Below the pieces are notes generated by a model. That model did no database searches and was not told the DNA's origin. It worked only from the letters and a program-made list of their open reading frames with translations. Positions 21,477-35,398 of a DNA stretch of 64,000 bases are shown one piece after another. A program made the translations under genes and the position numbers. Within the stretch, counting starts at the first letter, position 1. The number at the start of each line of letters is the position of its first letter. Origin of the DNA: Calycina herbarum (Eukaryota > Ascomycota > Leotiomycetes > Helotiales > Pezizellaceae); assembly GCA_001414485.1 (NCBI GenBank), contig LLEY01000180.1:55369-119368 (forward strand), in the 5' to 3' direction.

Positions 21477-24400
21477 CTTTAAGCACCTGCTTAGAAGTTC
21501 AGTCGCCATAGCCCCAGCAACCCCTGCCGCAGCAGCTAGCCCGAATACTAGTCGAGTCAACGTCGCAGGAACATCTAGAAGTGCGACCAGAAGAACACCT
21601 ACTAGTACATAGTCAACTAGGAACGATAACAATATTAGTATACTAGACACGCCCGAGCCCTACAAGGTCGAAGCACTTAAGTCTATTAAAGTCAAGATGC
21701 TCGATACGTATTATAGGAAGCGAAAGGAACTTAACTCGTTCCTTCTCTAGATAGACATCTACTTTAACTTTAACTCCGACAAGTTTAAAGGCAATTATAA
21801 CTCACGAACCATCTTTGCTATCTCCTATCTTAAGGGATTAGCTTTAGAATAGGCTTAGTTATACTTAGAGGACTTCTTTAAGAATAAGGATAAAGATAGA
21901 AAGATAGAATTAACTAAGATTATGTTTAAATCTTAAAGAGGATTTAAAACAACTATTAGGAAAGTCTTTAGAGACTTTAATACAATTTAAACAGCTATAT
22001 ATAAGCTTTTAGAATTATACTAAACTAGATTAGTAATAGATTATACTAATAAATTCTAATATTATAAAACAAAATCAGGATAAGATACTATTACTCTTAT
22101 AAAACTCTTCTATAGAGGATTAAAGATATATATCTATAAGAAAATAGCTAAATAAAATATATAATTCTTAACTATTATAGGTATAATTAAGGAGGTTGTC
22201 TAGCTAGATAACCGCTTATACGAATTTAGAAAGAGTAACTCTAAGTATAGGGAAAAGAATAAAGGGTTAGGAAAGTAGAAGTACTCTTATACTAATAAAC
22301 ATAGTAAGGAGGTAAACGCTATATAGAAGAAAACCTTTCTAAAGAAAGAAGGACTTTCCTAAAAGAAGCGAGATCGTTGATATAAGTAGAACTTATACTA
22401 TAATTATAGCTAACTAGGTTATAGAACAAATAAGTATAGTAAGAAGAAAGACTCTAAGGGAAAGAAACAAATTAATACTACTATTTAATAATAGGTAGCT
22501 TTAACTAATCGTATTAAACTTATAGATAAGGAGCTTAAAGTATAAGAATATAGAACCTAGATTAAAAATAATAAAGAAATTAGTAGTATATAAGATACTA
22601 ATAATAATAGAGATCTACTTCTTAAAGAATATTATAATATATAATTAGTAATAAATTCTAAGTAACCTCTTTAAATAGAATATAAATTACTACTATCGAC
22701 TAGTTTATTAAAGATATTAGATTCATCTTCTAGTTTAAAAGGAGAAATAAAGAATAAGGACCTTAAAGTTAAAGAAACTTAGGTTTTCCTTAAAACCTTT
22801 AAATAAGGAAATCGATAAGCATATATCGATAACTAGAAACTAGACTTCTAGAGTTCTTATATAACATAAGAGGTTAACCTAACCATCTTAACAACATATA
22901 CAGTTATAAGTAATAACTCTAAAACAATAACTCTAGTTAGCCTAATTACTAGACAGAAAACTATTAAAGAAAAACCAGAATAGAAACGTTAACCAGTTAA
23001 AAAACCTAGCTACCCTAAAGTAGGGGATATATAGAGAATATATAATATCTCAGATAAGAACAGTACATAGACATAGCAAGTTCTAACAGGATTTATAAGA
23101 CGAATTAAAACCCCTTTCCTTAGAACACTACTAGAAGATATAATACTAAAGGAATTTAAGTAATATATCGTAGTTACGTTAATTAGAAATAATAGGTTAG
23201 TATTTAGAAAACATAACTTATAACAACTATTTAGTATATTATTCTAGGAACAAAGAGAGCTTAATATAACTAGATAGGCTAAGATAGAACTAGAAGAATT
23301 ATACTATCTATTAATAGGAGAACTATAGTTTATAGAAACAGTTTAGGAAATAATAGTATAATAGATATAATATAAACTAAGTCCGACTTTATACTAGTTA
23401 TTATAAAAGCGGTTTAAAGGATTATTACTAGAGCCTACTAGAATAGTAGAATATTATTAGATATATAAGGTAGTATTATTAGATAAAGAAGGAGTAGTAT
23501 TCTTTCCTTAGTCCTAGATTAAGGCTATTAGAGAAAAGAATTTAAGAGACTATATATTTAAAGTTTACTATATAAAACTAGAGATAAGTATACTAGAAGC
23601 TACTTTAGATTATCTTTATATAAGAGAACTTTAGTCTATAAAAACTATTTTAGAAACTAGTTATAAATAGATCTAATATAACTATAAACAAATACTAAAA
23701 CGATTTATAAGAGAAATTCCTAAAACTATAAGAATCGTAGAATATAGATTAGTATATAAGGTAGTATATACTAATAAGGAAAGAGTAAGATTCTTTCTAT
23801 AGTATAAGAATAAGAAGAGAAAGAGTTATAATTAAGAGAATTAATCTTTTAAAGTCTAATATATTAAAGCAAAGTTAAATACTACGTTAAAAGAAAGACA
23901 GTTAATAATAACTATAGAAATATAAGATAAAAAAGTTATAAGTTATAATAGACTTAGGAGTAATAAGCAACTTTATTTCCCTAATAGCTTAAGAGAAGCT
24001 AAACGTTCTAATTAAAGAGATAAGACTATATTAACTAAAAGTAGTTAATAAAATAGATATTATATATTAAAATAGAATTATTAATTAGTAAACTATTCTA
24101 ATAAAAATTAATATTAAAGGATACTATTTAGATATATAATTCGATATTATTAAAATAGGAAGTAAGGAAGTAATACTTAGTATATTATAGATTTAGAAAC
24201 ATAATCTAGAAATCGACTAGAAGGCTAGAACGTTAACCTTTAGCTAATATAAATACATAGGTTCGTATTTATAACTCTAAGGCTAGAACAAGGTTAGTAC
24301 TACCTCTTCTAAAGCACTAGAATACCTTGCCTAGGGTCCTCCATAGGTTAGTAAGACGGCTAATAACGAAATACCTATGTAGTACAGAGAATTTAGAGCT

Positions 24401-27209
24401 TTGTTTAAAAACCTAGAAGACTTATAAGCCTTATTAGAACATCGCTTATAAGATTATAAGATTAAATTAAAAAAGGATTATCACCTCTTAAAGTAGAAGC
24501 TTTAGTTATATAACTAGAAAAGCCTATAGAGAATAGAAAGTTATATAAAAGAGGGTATTAAGAAGGGATATATTAGAAGATCTAAGTTACTAATTACCTT
24601 AAACATACTTATTATTAAGAAGAAAGACGATCTAGATAGAAGAGTATATATTAACTACTAAGAAGTAAATCATACTATAGTTAAGGACGCTTATCTACTA
24701 TTACCTAGCTAATACTTATAGGATAAGTTAGGCAAGGTAGTACGATTTACGAAACTAGATTAATAAAACGCTTATAGACTTATATAAATAAAAGTCAGAG
24801 ACGAATAGAAGACAGTATTTACCTTACTATTAAACCTCTATAAATACACAGTTATGCTATTTAGACTCTATAACGTACTAGCTATATGTTAAAGATAAAA
24901 TAATAATATTTTAAGAGATCTTCTAAGGATAATAGTAATTTATTACTTAGATAATATCCTAATCTTCTTAGAAAAAGAAGAGGAATATAAGAGATATATT
25001 AGAGAAGTTTTATAATAACTTATAAAAGTAAACTCTTAGTTAAAACTCTTAAAATACAAGTTCGAAGTAACTTAGACACTTTTCCTAGAATAGGTATTTA
25101 GCCTAAGAAAAATAGAAATAGATCTAGTAAAGATCTAAGACATCTTAAACTAGAAGTTATTAGAGAATATAAAAGATATATAGTCCTTTCTTAGATTTAT
25201 AAACTTTTACTATCTATTTATATAAGACTATATAAAGATTATTAAACTAATGTTAGTACTAGTTAAGAAAGCTATTAAGTTTATATAGAATAAATAAATA
25301 GAAAATACTTTTTAGAAAATTAAAGTAAAGTTTATAAAAAAACCTATTCTATATAATTTTAATATAGATAAACCTAGTATAATTAAAATAGACGCCTTAG
25401 ATATATTAGTAGGTATAATTCACCTATAACTAAATAATAAGAGAAAACTTATACTTATTATATATTATTCTAAGATATTTAACCTAGTATAATAGAACTA
25501 TAGCATCTTCGATAAGGAACTACTTACTATAGTATTAGCTTTAGAATACTAGAGAATTTATTTATAGTTAGTAAAATATCTAGTTATAGTTTTATCTAAC
25601 TATAAGAACCTTAGAATATTTATAACTACTAAGGAACTTATAATAAGACGATTAGCTAGATAGTTAGAGATATTAGAAGGATTTAATATTATTATTCGAT
25701 ATATAAAAGGAACGTCGAATACTTGAGCTAATACTCTTAGCTAGAAACCTAGATACGAGGGAAATAAGAAGTATAAAAAGATTATAATCTTAAAAACCCT
25801 TGAGAATAGAGATTTAGTACCTACTATATATAAGATAGTAGTAATAAATAATATCTAGATAGATAAGATTTAGAATATATATAAGGGTTATAACTAATAT
25901 ATAAAAGGGAAATTATAGGTTCCTAGCTTATATATAAAGGAATTTATATAAGAATACTATGCTATACCTGGTTACGGTTACTAAGGAATTCGTAGAACCC
26001 TCTAGAGGATAAGATAATACTACTATATTAATCGGTTATCTATAATAGTTAAGGAAGTGATAGTAGAATATAATACCTATACTAAGAATAAGGCTTCCTA
26101 CTATACTCCTTATAGATAGATAAACACTACTCTAATACTATAGATACCTTAGAAATTAATATCTATAGATTTTATTATTAAATTATTAAAATCTAAAGAT
26201 CTGATAATAGGAGTTAAATATAATATAATCCTAGTTATTATAAAAAGACTTACGAAGTATATGATTCTAATAGTATATATAGAGTTAAGTATAGCTAAGG
26301 AATTAGTATTCGCATTCCTTAAGAAAGTAGTCTTAAGACATAGACTACCTAAAGAGATACTCTTAGACAGAGATAAGCTCTTCACCTTGAAATTTTAGAT
26401 CGCTCTTATAGAACGATTAGAGGCGAAAAGAAAGCTTTCTATAGCTTTCTACTCTTAGATAAATAAAGGAAACGAATAGATAAATTAAGTAGTTAAAACA
26501 TACTTTTATTATTATATAAACTACTAGTAAGACAACTAGGTAGAACTACTACCCTTAGCACAGTTCGCTTATAACAGTTTAGTAACAGAAATAATACTTA
26601 TTACGCTATTCTATACTAATTTTAGGTATAAATTAATAGTATATTAAGAACTACTGTCTATAACTATCGATAACCAACTTACTCGTATTCACGTCTTAAA
26701 AATTAAGAGTCTATATAAAGAACTTATAGAAGACCTATAATTTATAGTAGAAAGAAACATATACTACTATAATAAACGACGTAGTTAGGAGCTAACGCTA
26801 AAAGAGAGGGATAAAGTCTACTTAGTATAAAAAAATATTAACATAAAAAGACTAAGTAATAAATTAGATTATAAAAAACTTAGACTATTTAAAATTAAAC
26901 AAGTTAAGAGACCTTTAAATTATAAATTAGTATTACTAAGGATAATAAACATCTACCTAATATTCTATATATCCTTACTCGAACTAGTATTACTAAGAGT
27001 ACTACTAGCCCTATTTATAGAAATTTAACTAGTTAATCTAAACGCTGAATATAAAGTCGAAAGGATTCTTAACTATAAGATTATTAGAGGTAAGATTAAG
27101 TATTTAATTAAATAGTTAGATTACTTATACTTAGAGAATATATAGAAACTAAAAAGCAACCTTAACTATTACTTAGGGAAACTTCAGGAGTTCTACTAAC
27201 GAAACCTAG

Positions 27210-27503
27210 GGCTGCCTAGAATTCAAGACTAGGGTTAGACAGGGATATATCATCAGAAAGTACCTGTTTAATAAAAGGAGCTATTTCAAAGGTAGGAAAC
27301 TAGGTAGAGGAGGATTTAGGAGGAGGACTCGAGGGAGGAGGACTCGGAGAAGTAATAAGAAACCGTTTATATATAGGACTAAAGAAGAATCGAGACATAG
27401 GTTTTCAAGGCCTAGGGACAGGAACGATAAGATAGCTAGAGCTATCGTAAGACCTTTTCAACTAAATATACTTAGAATAGCGAGAAGATTTAGAGAGCTC
27501 TAG
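27210..27503 (+). other. Arg-rich open frame between chromodomain and 3' LTR of element 1
   Basis: This 97-codon stretch has no stop in an element otherwise full of them. It reads through GRGGFRRRTRGRRTRR and IARAIVRPFQLNILRIARR. There is no ATG, so it could be a frame extension of pol, an accessory exon, or simply AGR-rich sequence that RIP cannot easily break. It is unrelated to the antisense frames at the same place in elements 2 and 3. Confidence 0.35.
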
Positions 27504-27710
27504 GAGACATCGACAGGATTGTTTACGATAAAAAGAACAAGTCTTAGCTAGACGTTACGCGGTTTCGATCTATATAGCAAGAGCTAAACGCTCTTTTTAT
27601 TTAGTATATAAGGAGGATATGTTTATATATAAAAGAAGGTCGATATCTTTCTAAAAGTATTTTAGGTTCGTATCCTAGCGTAGGGACACGCTAGGCTAAG
27701 AAGGGGATAG

Positions 27711-28172
27711 TATTACGAATTATATATCAGCACGTGACGAAGTAAAGTCCAGGCGACGCTCTAATAGAACAAGCACTATTATAACCCTAGAAGAAAGAAA
27801 GGATTAGATATAGTAGGATATATAATTCTAGGATCTTATTATAGTTATATTATATAACTTAGTTAAGAGCAGTTAAGTAATAGAGTCTAGTTTTAAGGAG
27901 CCCTGGAAATAGAGTCGGACTCTATTTTTAGGACTCCTACTAAGGAGAACTCTAATATAAACGAAGGTTCTATATAAGACTAGCACGTCTGCTATTTAGA
28001 TAGGAGCTTTATACTTAACTTTAGTTATTAATCTTATTATATTATTTAACATCTTTAATATAAGTAACGAGTTTACTTCTAAGTAAACAACCTAGCGTAT
28101 CTGTACTTCTTACCCGTATACCAACTTTCGAGACTTAGTCATCTTTGTTTAGTTCGTTTAAGTTTCGTTATA
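27711..28172 (+). repeat. 3' LTR of Gypsy element 1
   Basis: 462 bp, starting TATTACGAAT where the 5' copy reads TGTCACGAAT, and ending CGTTATA. It is followed by CATAG, the RIP-altered partner of the TATAG at 21010-21014. Confidence 0.88.
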
Positions 28173-28614
28173 CATAGCTTACTAGAAGGCAGTATAGAAG
28201 GCAGGTAAAAAGTCAGCTTTTATAATATATATAATATATCTCTATATTATATCTTTAATATACCGCTTATATACCTGCTTTAGTAGGCTAAAATAACCAA
28301 CGTCGAGAGGCTGAAGAAGGTAAGACGAATAAGGAGGTATATAGAGGGTAATAATATTATTCTCTTTATAATAAAGCTTAAAATCTATTAAGTAGTAGCT
28401 TTCGTAGCTGTCGAGGATAAGTAGATAGTATATACTAATTATCCGACCTCTAATATACTTATTAAAGTACTAAAGCTATTTAAGACCTCTTTTATTTATT
28501 ATCTAACTGTTATCGCTTATAATAATACGTCAGTCCTTTAGTAATTCACTATTTTTATACTATAGCACGAGGTAGTATTTACTAGCGACGATAATAAACA
28601 GGGGGACCGTATAG

Positions 28615-29061
28615 TATTACGAATCACGTTATATATAGTAAGTAGTTCAGACGGCGCTCTAATAGAACAAGGCACGATATCTAGGAAATAGAAGGTGACA
28701 CGGGAGGGAATTAGTAATATAAAAGGTATTTAGGTATTCTAGGATCTCACTGTTAGATAACCGTTGGTAGTTATATAATAGATCCCCTCGGATCCCTTAG
28801 AGGATCTAGAGGGATCTAGGGATCTAGGCTTATATAAGGATCTAGATAGCGCGAGAGGGTCTATATATACCGGCACGTCTGCTATTAGATAGGAGCTTCG
28901 TGCTTAACTTTAGTTATTAATCTTATTATCTTATTTAATATCTTTAATATAAGTAATAAGTTTACTTCTAAGTAAATAACCTAGTATATCTATACTTCTT
29001 ATCTATATACTAACCTTCGAGACTTAGTTATCTTTGTTTAGTTTATTTAAGTTTTGTTATA
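28615..29061 (+). repeat. 5' LTR of Gypsy element 2
   Basis: 447 bp, begins TATTACGAATCACG and ends TTTTGTTATA. A TATATATA box lies at about 28870. The U3 contains the repeated motif GGATCCCTTAGAGGATCTAG, unlike element 1. Confidence 0.87.
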
Positions 29062-32000
29062 CTTTAAGCACCTGCTTAGAAGTTTAGTTGCTATAGCCCT
29101 AGCAACCCCCGTAGCAGCTAGCTTGAATACTAGCTAAGTCAACGTTGTAGGAATATCTAGAAGTGTAACTAGAAGAATACCTGTCGGTATATAGTTAACT
29201 AGGAACGACGATAATATTAGTATACTAGATGTCTCTAAGCTCTATAAGGTTGAAGTACTTAAGTCTATTAAAGTTAAGATACTAGATATATATTATAGGA
29301 AGCGAAAGGAACTCGACTTATTCCTTCTCTAAATAGACATCTACTCTAACTTTAATTCTAATAAGTTCGAAGGTAATTATAACTTACGAACTATCTTTAC
29401 TATCTCCTACCTTAGAGGATTAGTATTAGAATAGGCTTAGCTATACTTAGAGGACTTCTTTAAGAATAAGGACGAAGACGGAAAGATAGAATTAACTAAG
29501 ATTATGTTTAAATCTTAGAGAGGATTTAAGGTAACTATTAGGAAAGTTTTCGAAGACTTTAATATAATCTAAATAGCTATATATAAGCTTTTAGAATTAT
29601 ACTAGACTAGATTAGTAATAGATTACGCTAATAAATTCTAACGTTATAGGACGAAGTTAGGATAGGATGCTATTACTCTTATAGAACTCTTTTATAGAGG
29701 ATTAAAGATATATATCTATAAGGAAATAGCTAAGTAGAATATATAGTTCTTAACTATTATAGGTATAATAGAGGAAGTTGTCTAGTTAGATAATCGCCTA
29801 TATGAATTTAGAAAGAGTAACCCTAAGTATAGAGAAAAGAATAAAGGGTTAAGAAAGTAGAAGCACTCTTATACTAGTAAACATAGTAAGAAGGTAAACG
29901 CTATATAGAAGAAAACCTTTCTAAAGAAAGGAAGACTTTTCTAGGAGGAGTGAAATCGTCGACGTAAGTAGAACTTATATTATAACTATAGCCTTCTAGG
30001 TTATAGAGCAAATAAGTATAGTAAGAAGAAAGACTCTAAGAGAAAGAAATAAATTAATACTACTATTTAATAATAGGTAGCTTTAACTAATTATATTAAA
30101 CTTATAAATAAGGAGCTTAAAGTATAAAAATATAAAACCTAGATTAAAAATAATAAAGGAGTTAATAGTATATAAGATACTAATAATAATAGAGATCTAC
30201 TCCTTAAAGAATATTATAATATATAATTAGTAATAGAATCTAAGTAACCTCTTTAAGTAGAATACGAATTACTACTATTAACTAGTTCTTTAGAGACATT
30301 AGATTTATCTTCTAGTTTAGAAGAAGAAATAAGAAATAAAGACCTTAAAGTTAGAGAAACTTAGGCTTTTCTTAAAACCTTTAAATAAGGAAATTAATAA
30401 GTATATATTAATAACTAGAAACTAGATTTCTAAAGTTCTTATATAATATAAGAAGTTAACCTAACTATCTTAATAATATATATAGTTATAAGAAACAACT
30501 TTAAGATAATAACTCTAGTTAGTCTAATTACTAGGTAAGAAACGATTAAAGACAAAGAACTTATATATAACTAACTACGATTTAAGGGACCTACTTATCC
30601 TAAGGTTAGAGACGTGTAGAAGGTGTATAATATTTTAGAAGAAACTAGTATATAGACGTAGTAAGTCTTAACAGGATTTAAGAGGCGAATCAAAACCCTA
30701 TTTTATAGAATAGTACCTAAAGACGTTATACTAAGGGAATTTAAATAATATATTATAGTTATATTAATTAGAAATAATAGGTTAGTATTTAAAAAATATA
30801 ACTTATAATAATTGTTTAGTATACTATTCTAGGAATAAAGAGAGCTTAATATAACTAGATAGGCTAAAACGGAACTAGAAGAATTATACTTTCTATTAAT
30901 AGGAGAACTATAGTTTATAGAAACAGTTTAGGAAACATTAGTATAATAGATATAATATAAACTAAGTCTAACTTTAGACTAGTTATTATAAAAACAGTTT
31001 AAAGGAATATTACTAGAATCTACTAGAATAGTAGAATATTATTAGATATATAAAGTAGTATCTTTAAATAAAGAAAGAGTAGTATTCTTTCCTTAGTCTT
31101 AGATTTAAGCTATTAAGGAAAAGAATTTAAGAGATTATATATTTAAGGTTTATTATATAAAATTAGAGATAAGTATACTAGAAGCTACTTTAGATTATCT
31201 ATATATAAGAGAACTATAGTCTATAGAAGCTATTTTAGAAACTAGTTATAAATAGATCTAATATAATTATAAATAAATACTAAAACGATTTATAAAAGGA
31301 ATTCCTAAAACTATAGGAATTATAGAATATAGATTAGTATATAAGGTAGTATATACCGATAAGGAAAGAGTAAGATTCTTCCTATAGTATAAGGATAAGG
31401 AGAGGAAGAATTATAATTAAGAAAATCGATCTTTTAAAGTCTAATATATTAAAGCAAAGTTAAACGCTACTTTAGGAGAAAGATAGTTAGTAATAACTAT
31501 AGAAATAAGAGGGAAAAAGTTATAAGTTATAATAGACTTAGGAGTAATAAGCAACTTTATTTCTCTAATAGCTTAAGAGAAGCTAAACGTTCTAATTAAA
31601 GAGATAAGACTATATCGATTAGGAGTAGTTAATAAAATAGACGTTATATATTAAAATAGGATTATTAATTAATAAACTATTCTAATAGAAATTAATATTA
31701 AAGGATATTATTTAAATATATAATTCGATATTATTAAAATAGAAAGTAAGAAAGTAATACTTAGTATACTATAGATTTAGGAACATAATCTAGAAATCGA
31801 CTAGAAGGCTAGAACGATAACCTTTAGTTAATATAAATACGTAGGTTTATATTTATAACTTTAAGACTAGAACAAGGTTAGTACTATCTCTTCTAAAGTA
31901 CTAGGACACCTTGCCTAGGGTCCTCTATAGGTTAGTAAGATAGCTAATAATGAAATACCTATATAGTATAGAGAATTTAAGGCTTTGTTTAAAAACCTAG

Positions 32001-34849
32001 AAGACTTGTAAGCCTTATTAAAACATCGCTTATAAGATTATAAGATTAAATTAAAAGAGGGTTATTATCTCTTAAAGTAGAAGCTTCAGTTATATAACTA
32101 GAAAAGTCTATAAAGAATAGAAAGTTATATAAATAAAGGTATTAAGAAGGGATATATTAGAAGATCTAAGTTATTAATTACCTTAAATATACTTATTATT
32201 AAGAAGAAAGACAACCTAGATAAGAGAGTATATATTAATTACTAAGAAGTAAATTATACTACAGTTAAGAACGCTTATCTGCTACTACCTAGCTAATACT
32301 TATAGGATAAGTTAGGTAAAGTAGTATAATTTATAAAACTAGATTAATAAAATACTTATAAACTTATATAAATAAAAGTTAGAGATGAATAAAAGATAGT
32401 ATTTACCTTACTATTAGGCCTTTATAAATATATAGTTATACTATTTAAACTCTATAATATACTAGCTATATGTTAGAGATAAAATAATAATATTTTAAGA
32501 GATCTTCTAAGAGTAATAGTAATCTATTACTTAGATAATATCTTAATCTTCTTAGAAAAAGAAGAAGAATATAAGGGATATATTAGAGAGGTTTTATAAC
32601 AACTTATAAAAGTAAACTCTTAGTTGAAACTCTTAAAATACGAGTTTAAAATAACTTAGATACTTTTCCTAGAATAGGTATTTAGTTTAGAGAAAATAGA
32701 AATAGATCTAGTAAAGATCTAAGATATCTTAAACTAGAAATTACTAGAGAATATAAAAGATATATAGTTCTTCCTTAGATTTATAAACTTTTACTATCTA
32801 TTTATATAAGACTATATAAAGATTAGTAAACTAATATTAGTACTAGTTAAGAAAGCTATTAAGTTTATATAGAATAAATAAGTAGAGAATACTTTTGAAA
32901 ATTAAAGTAAAGTTTATAAAGAAACCTATTCTATACGATTTCGATATAGATAAACCTAGTATAATTAAAATAGACGCTTTAGACATAGTAGTAGATACGA
33001 TTTACCTATAACTAAATAATAAAGGAAAACTTATACTTATTATATATTATTTTAAAATATTTAACCTAGTATAATAAAACTATAGTATCTTTAATAAAGA
33101 ACTACTTACTATAGTATTAGCTTTAGAATACTAGAGAATTTATTTATAGCTAGTAAAATACCTAGTTATAGTTTTATCTAACTATAAAAACCTTAAGACG
33201 TTTATAATAACTAAGGAGCTTATAATAAGATAATTAGCTAGGTAGTTAGAGATATTAGAAGGATTTAATATTATTATTTAGTATATAAAGAGAACGTTAA
33301 ATACTCGAGCTAATACTCTTAGCTAGAAACCTAGATATAAGAGAAATAAAGAGTATAAGAAGATTATAATCTTAAAAACTCTTAAGAATAGAGATTTAGT
33401 ACCTACTATATACGAAATAGTAGTAATAAATAATATCTAGATAGATAAGATTTAGAATATATATAAAGGTTATAACTAGTATATAAAAGGGAAATTATAG
33501 GTTCCTAGCTTATATATAAAGGAATTTATATAAGAATACTATACTACGCCTGCTTATAGCTATTAGAGAGTTTGTAGAACCCTCTAAAGAATAAGACAAT
33601 ACTACTATATTAATCGATTATCTATAATAGTTAAGAAAGTAATAGTAGAATATAATACCTATACTAGGAATAAGGCTTCCTACTATACTCCTTATAAATA
33701 GATAAACACTACTCTAATACTATAGATACCTTAGAAATTAATATCTATAGATTTTATTATTAAATTACTAAAATCTAAAGATCTGATAATAGGAGTTAAA
33801 TATAATTCTAGTACTATATATAGAATTAAGTATAGCTAAGGAATTAGTATTCGTATTCTTAAAAGAAGTAGTCTTAAGATATAGACTACTAAAAGAGATA
33901 ATCTTAGATAGAGATAAGCTCTTTACCTTAAAATTTTAGATTACTCTTATAAAATAATTAGGTACGAAAAGAAAGCTTTCTATAGCTTTTTACTCTTAAA
34001 TAAATAGAAGAAATAAATAGATAAATTAAGTAGTTAAAATATACCTTTGTTATTATATAAACTACTAGTAAAACAACTAGGTAGAACTATTGCCCTTAGT
34101 ATAGTTTGCTTATAATAGTTTAGTAATAGAAATAATACTTATTATACTATTCTATACTAACTTTAGATATGAATTAATAGTATATTAAGAACTACTATCT
34201 ATAACTGTTAATAACTAACTTACTTATATTTATATCTTAAAAATTAAGAGTCTATATAAGGAACTTATAAAAGACCTATAATTTATAGTAGAAAGAAACA
34301 CGTACTACTATAATAAACAACGTAGTTAGGAGCTAATACTAAAAGAGGGAGATAAAGTCTACTTAGTATAAAAAAATATTAATATAAAAAGACTAAGTAA
34401 TAAACTAGATTATAAAAAACTTAGACTATTTAAAATTAAATAAGTTAAGAGACCTTTAAATTATAAATTAGTACTACTAAAGATAATAAACATCTACCTA
34501 GTATTCTATATATTCTTACTTAAACTAGTACTACTAGGAGCACTACTAGCTCTAATTATAAAAATTTAACTAGTAAACCTAAACACTAAGTATAAAGTTA
34601 AGAGGATTCTTAACTATAAACTAGGTAGAAGATAAGTTAAGTATCTAATTAAATAGTTAGATTACCTATACTTAGAAAACACTTAAAAGCTAAGAAGTAA
34701 TCTTAACTATTACCTAGTAGAACTTTAGAAGTTCTATTAAGAAAACCTAGGTTTACCTATATTTCGTAGTCTAAAGGAAAAGCTACGAAGAAGGATAGGT
34801 TAAGGACTATCTTAGATTAGGAATTAGCAGGAATAGATAAGACTACTAG

Positions 34850-35130
34850 ATAGACAACCTCCGCCTCCCGCTACTCTTATTCCTCTCTTTCTTTCTCCTC
34901 CTTCTCTTTCTTTTCTACCTCTTTAGTAGTATTAAGTTTATTAAGAAAATAAAGTCCTTAATAAGACATTTTACGTCGCCTTTCTTTAAGAAAGGCCTTC
35001 TACTTTCGTAACTATAGAATCTTCGCTATCGCCTCCTCCTCTTCCCTATCTAGCTTCTCCTCTTATCTTTCGATAGAGGACTAGTCGCTAGTATAGGGAA
35101 CGTTCTTCTCTTAGGCATCATCGGTTCTAT
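34850..35130 (-). CDS. Antisense Lys/Glu-rich accessory frame of Gypsy element 2 (degraded)
   Basis: On the strand opposite to gag-pol, between the chromodomain and the 3' LTR, a frame reads EEKLDREEEEAIAKIL, then LRK, FLKERRRKM and TTKEVEKKEKEEKERE. A few TAG/TAA codons sit where Gln or Arg would be expected. The same order of motifs occurs in element 3 at 44390-44765, also antisense (AIAKVL, LLYARKQRI, TTKELERKEKEKEEEKK). Conservation of sequence, position and antisense direction between two otherwise diverged copies argues for a real element-borne gene. Its function is unknown; composition suggests a charged coiled coil. Confidence 0.5.
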
Positions 35131-35398
35131 TATATTTCAGCTTTAAGTAAACATATTTAGAATATTAAGAAGATTAGGAGGTATTAATAAAACATCTACG
35201 CTTTTAAGAAGCGTAGTAAGAACAGGGTAATATTTCGTTATAAACTATTTTAATACTTTTTATAAGAAGTATTTATTCTTCTTTCTTTTTTCATATAAAA
35301 TAAGACATAATAGAAAAGAAAGGATACTACTAGTACCCTAACCAAGTTTCTTAGTTTATACTTAAGTATAAGGATATACTAGGCTAAGAAGGGGATAG

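Larger units (their letters stand above)
21015..28172 (+). mobile_element. Ty3/Gypsy chromovirus, complete but RIP-inactivated (element 1)
   Basis: The element is 7158 bp with 462 bp LTRs (21015-21476, 27711-28172) and a TATAG/CATAG target duplication. The LTR pair differs almost only by transitions at CpA/TpG. In order on the plus strand I can read: a gag zinc knuckle near 22391-22440 with Cys codons turned to Tyr; a protease IIDLGV motif near 23945; reverse transcriptase with a YLDN version of YxDD near 24950; RNase H at about 25380-25700; integrase from the H2C2 region near 25960 to the D,D(35)E core at 26160-26500; and a chromodomain at about 27040-27190. A purine tract AAGAAGGGGATAG abuts the 3' LTR. 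No frame is intact. A 97-codon Arg-rich sense frame lies between chromodomain and LTR. Confidence 0.9.

Noticed and set aside
26149..26385. Minus-strand open frame in Gypsy element 1
   Set aside because: It is antisense to the integrase region, very AT-rich and without any domain; it is a by-product of RIP composition.
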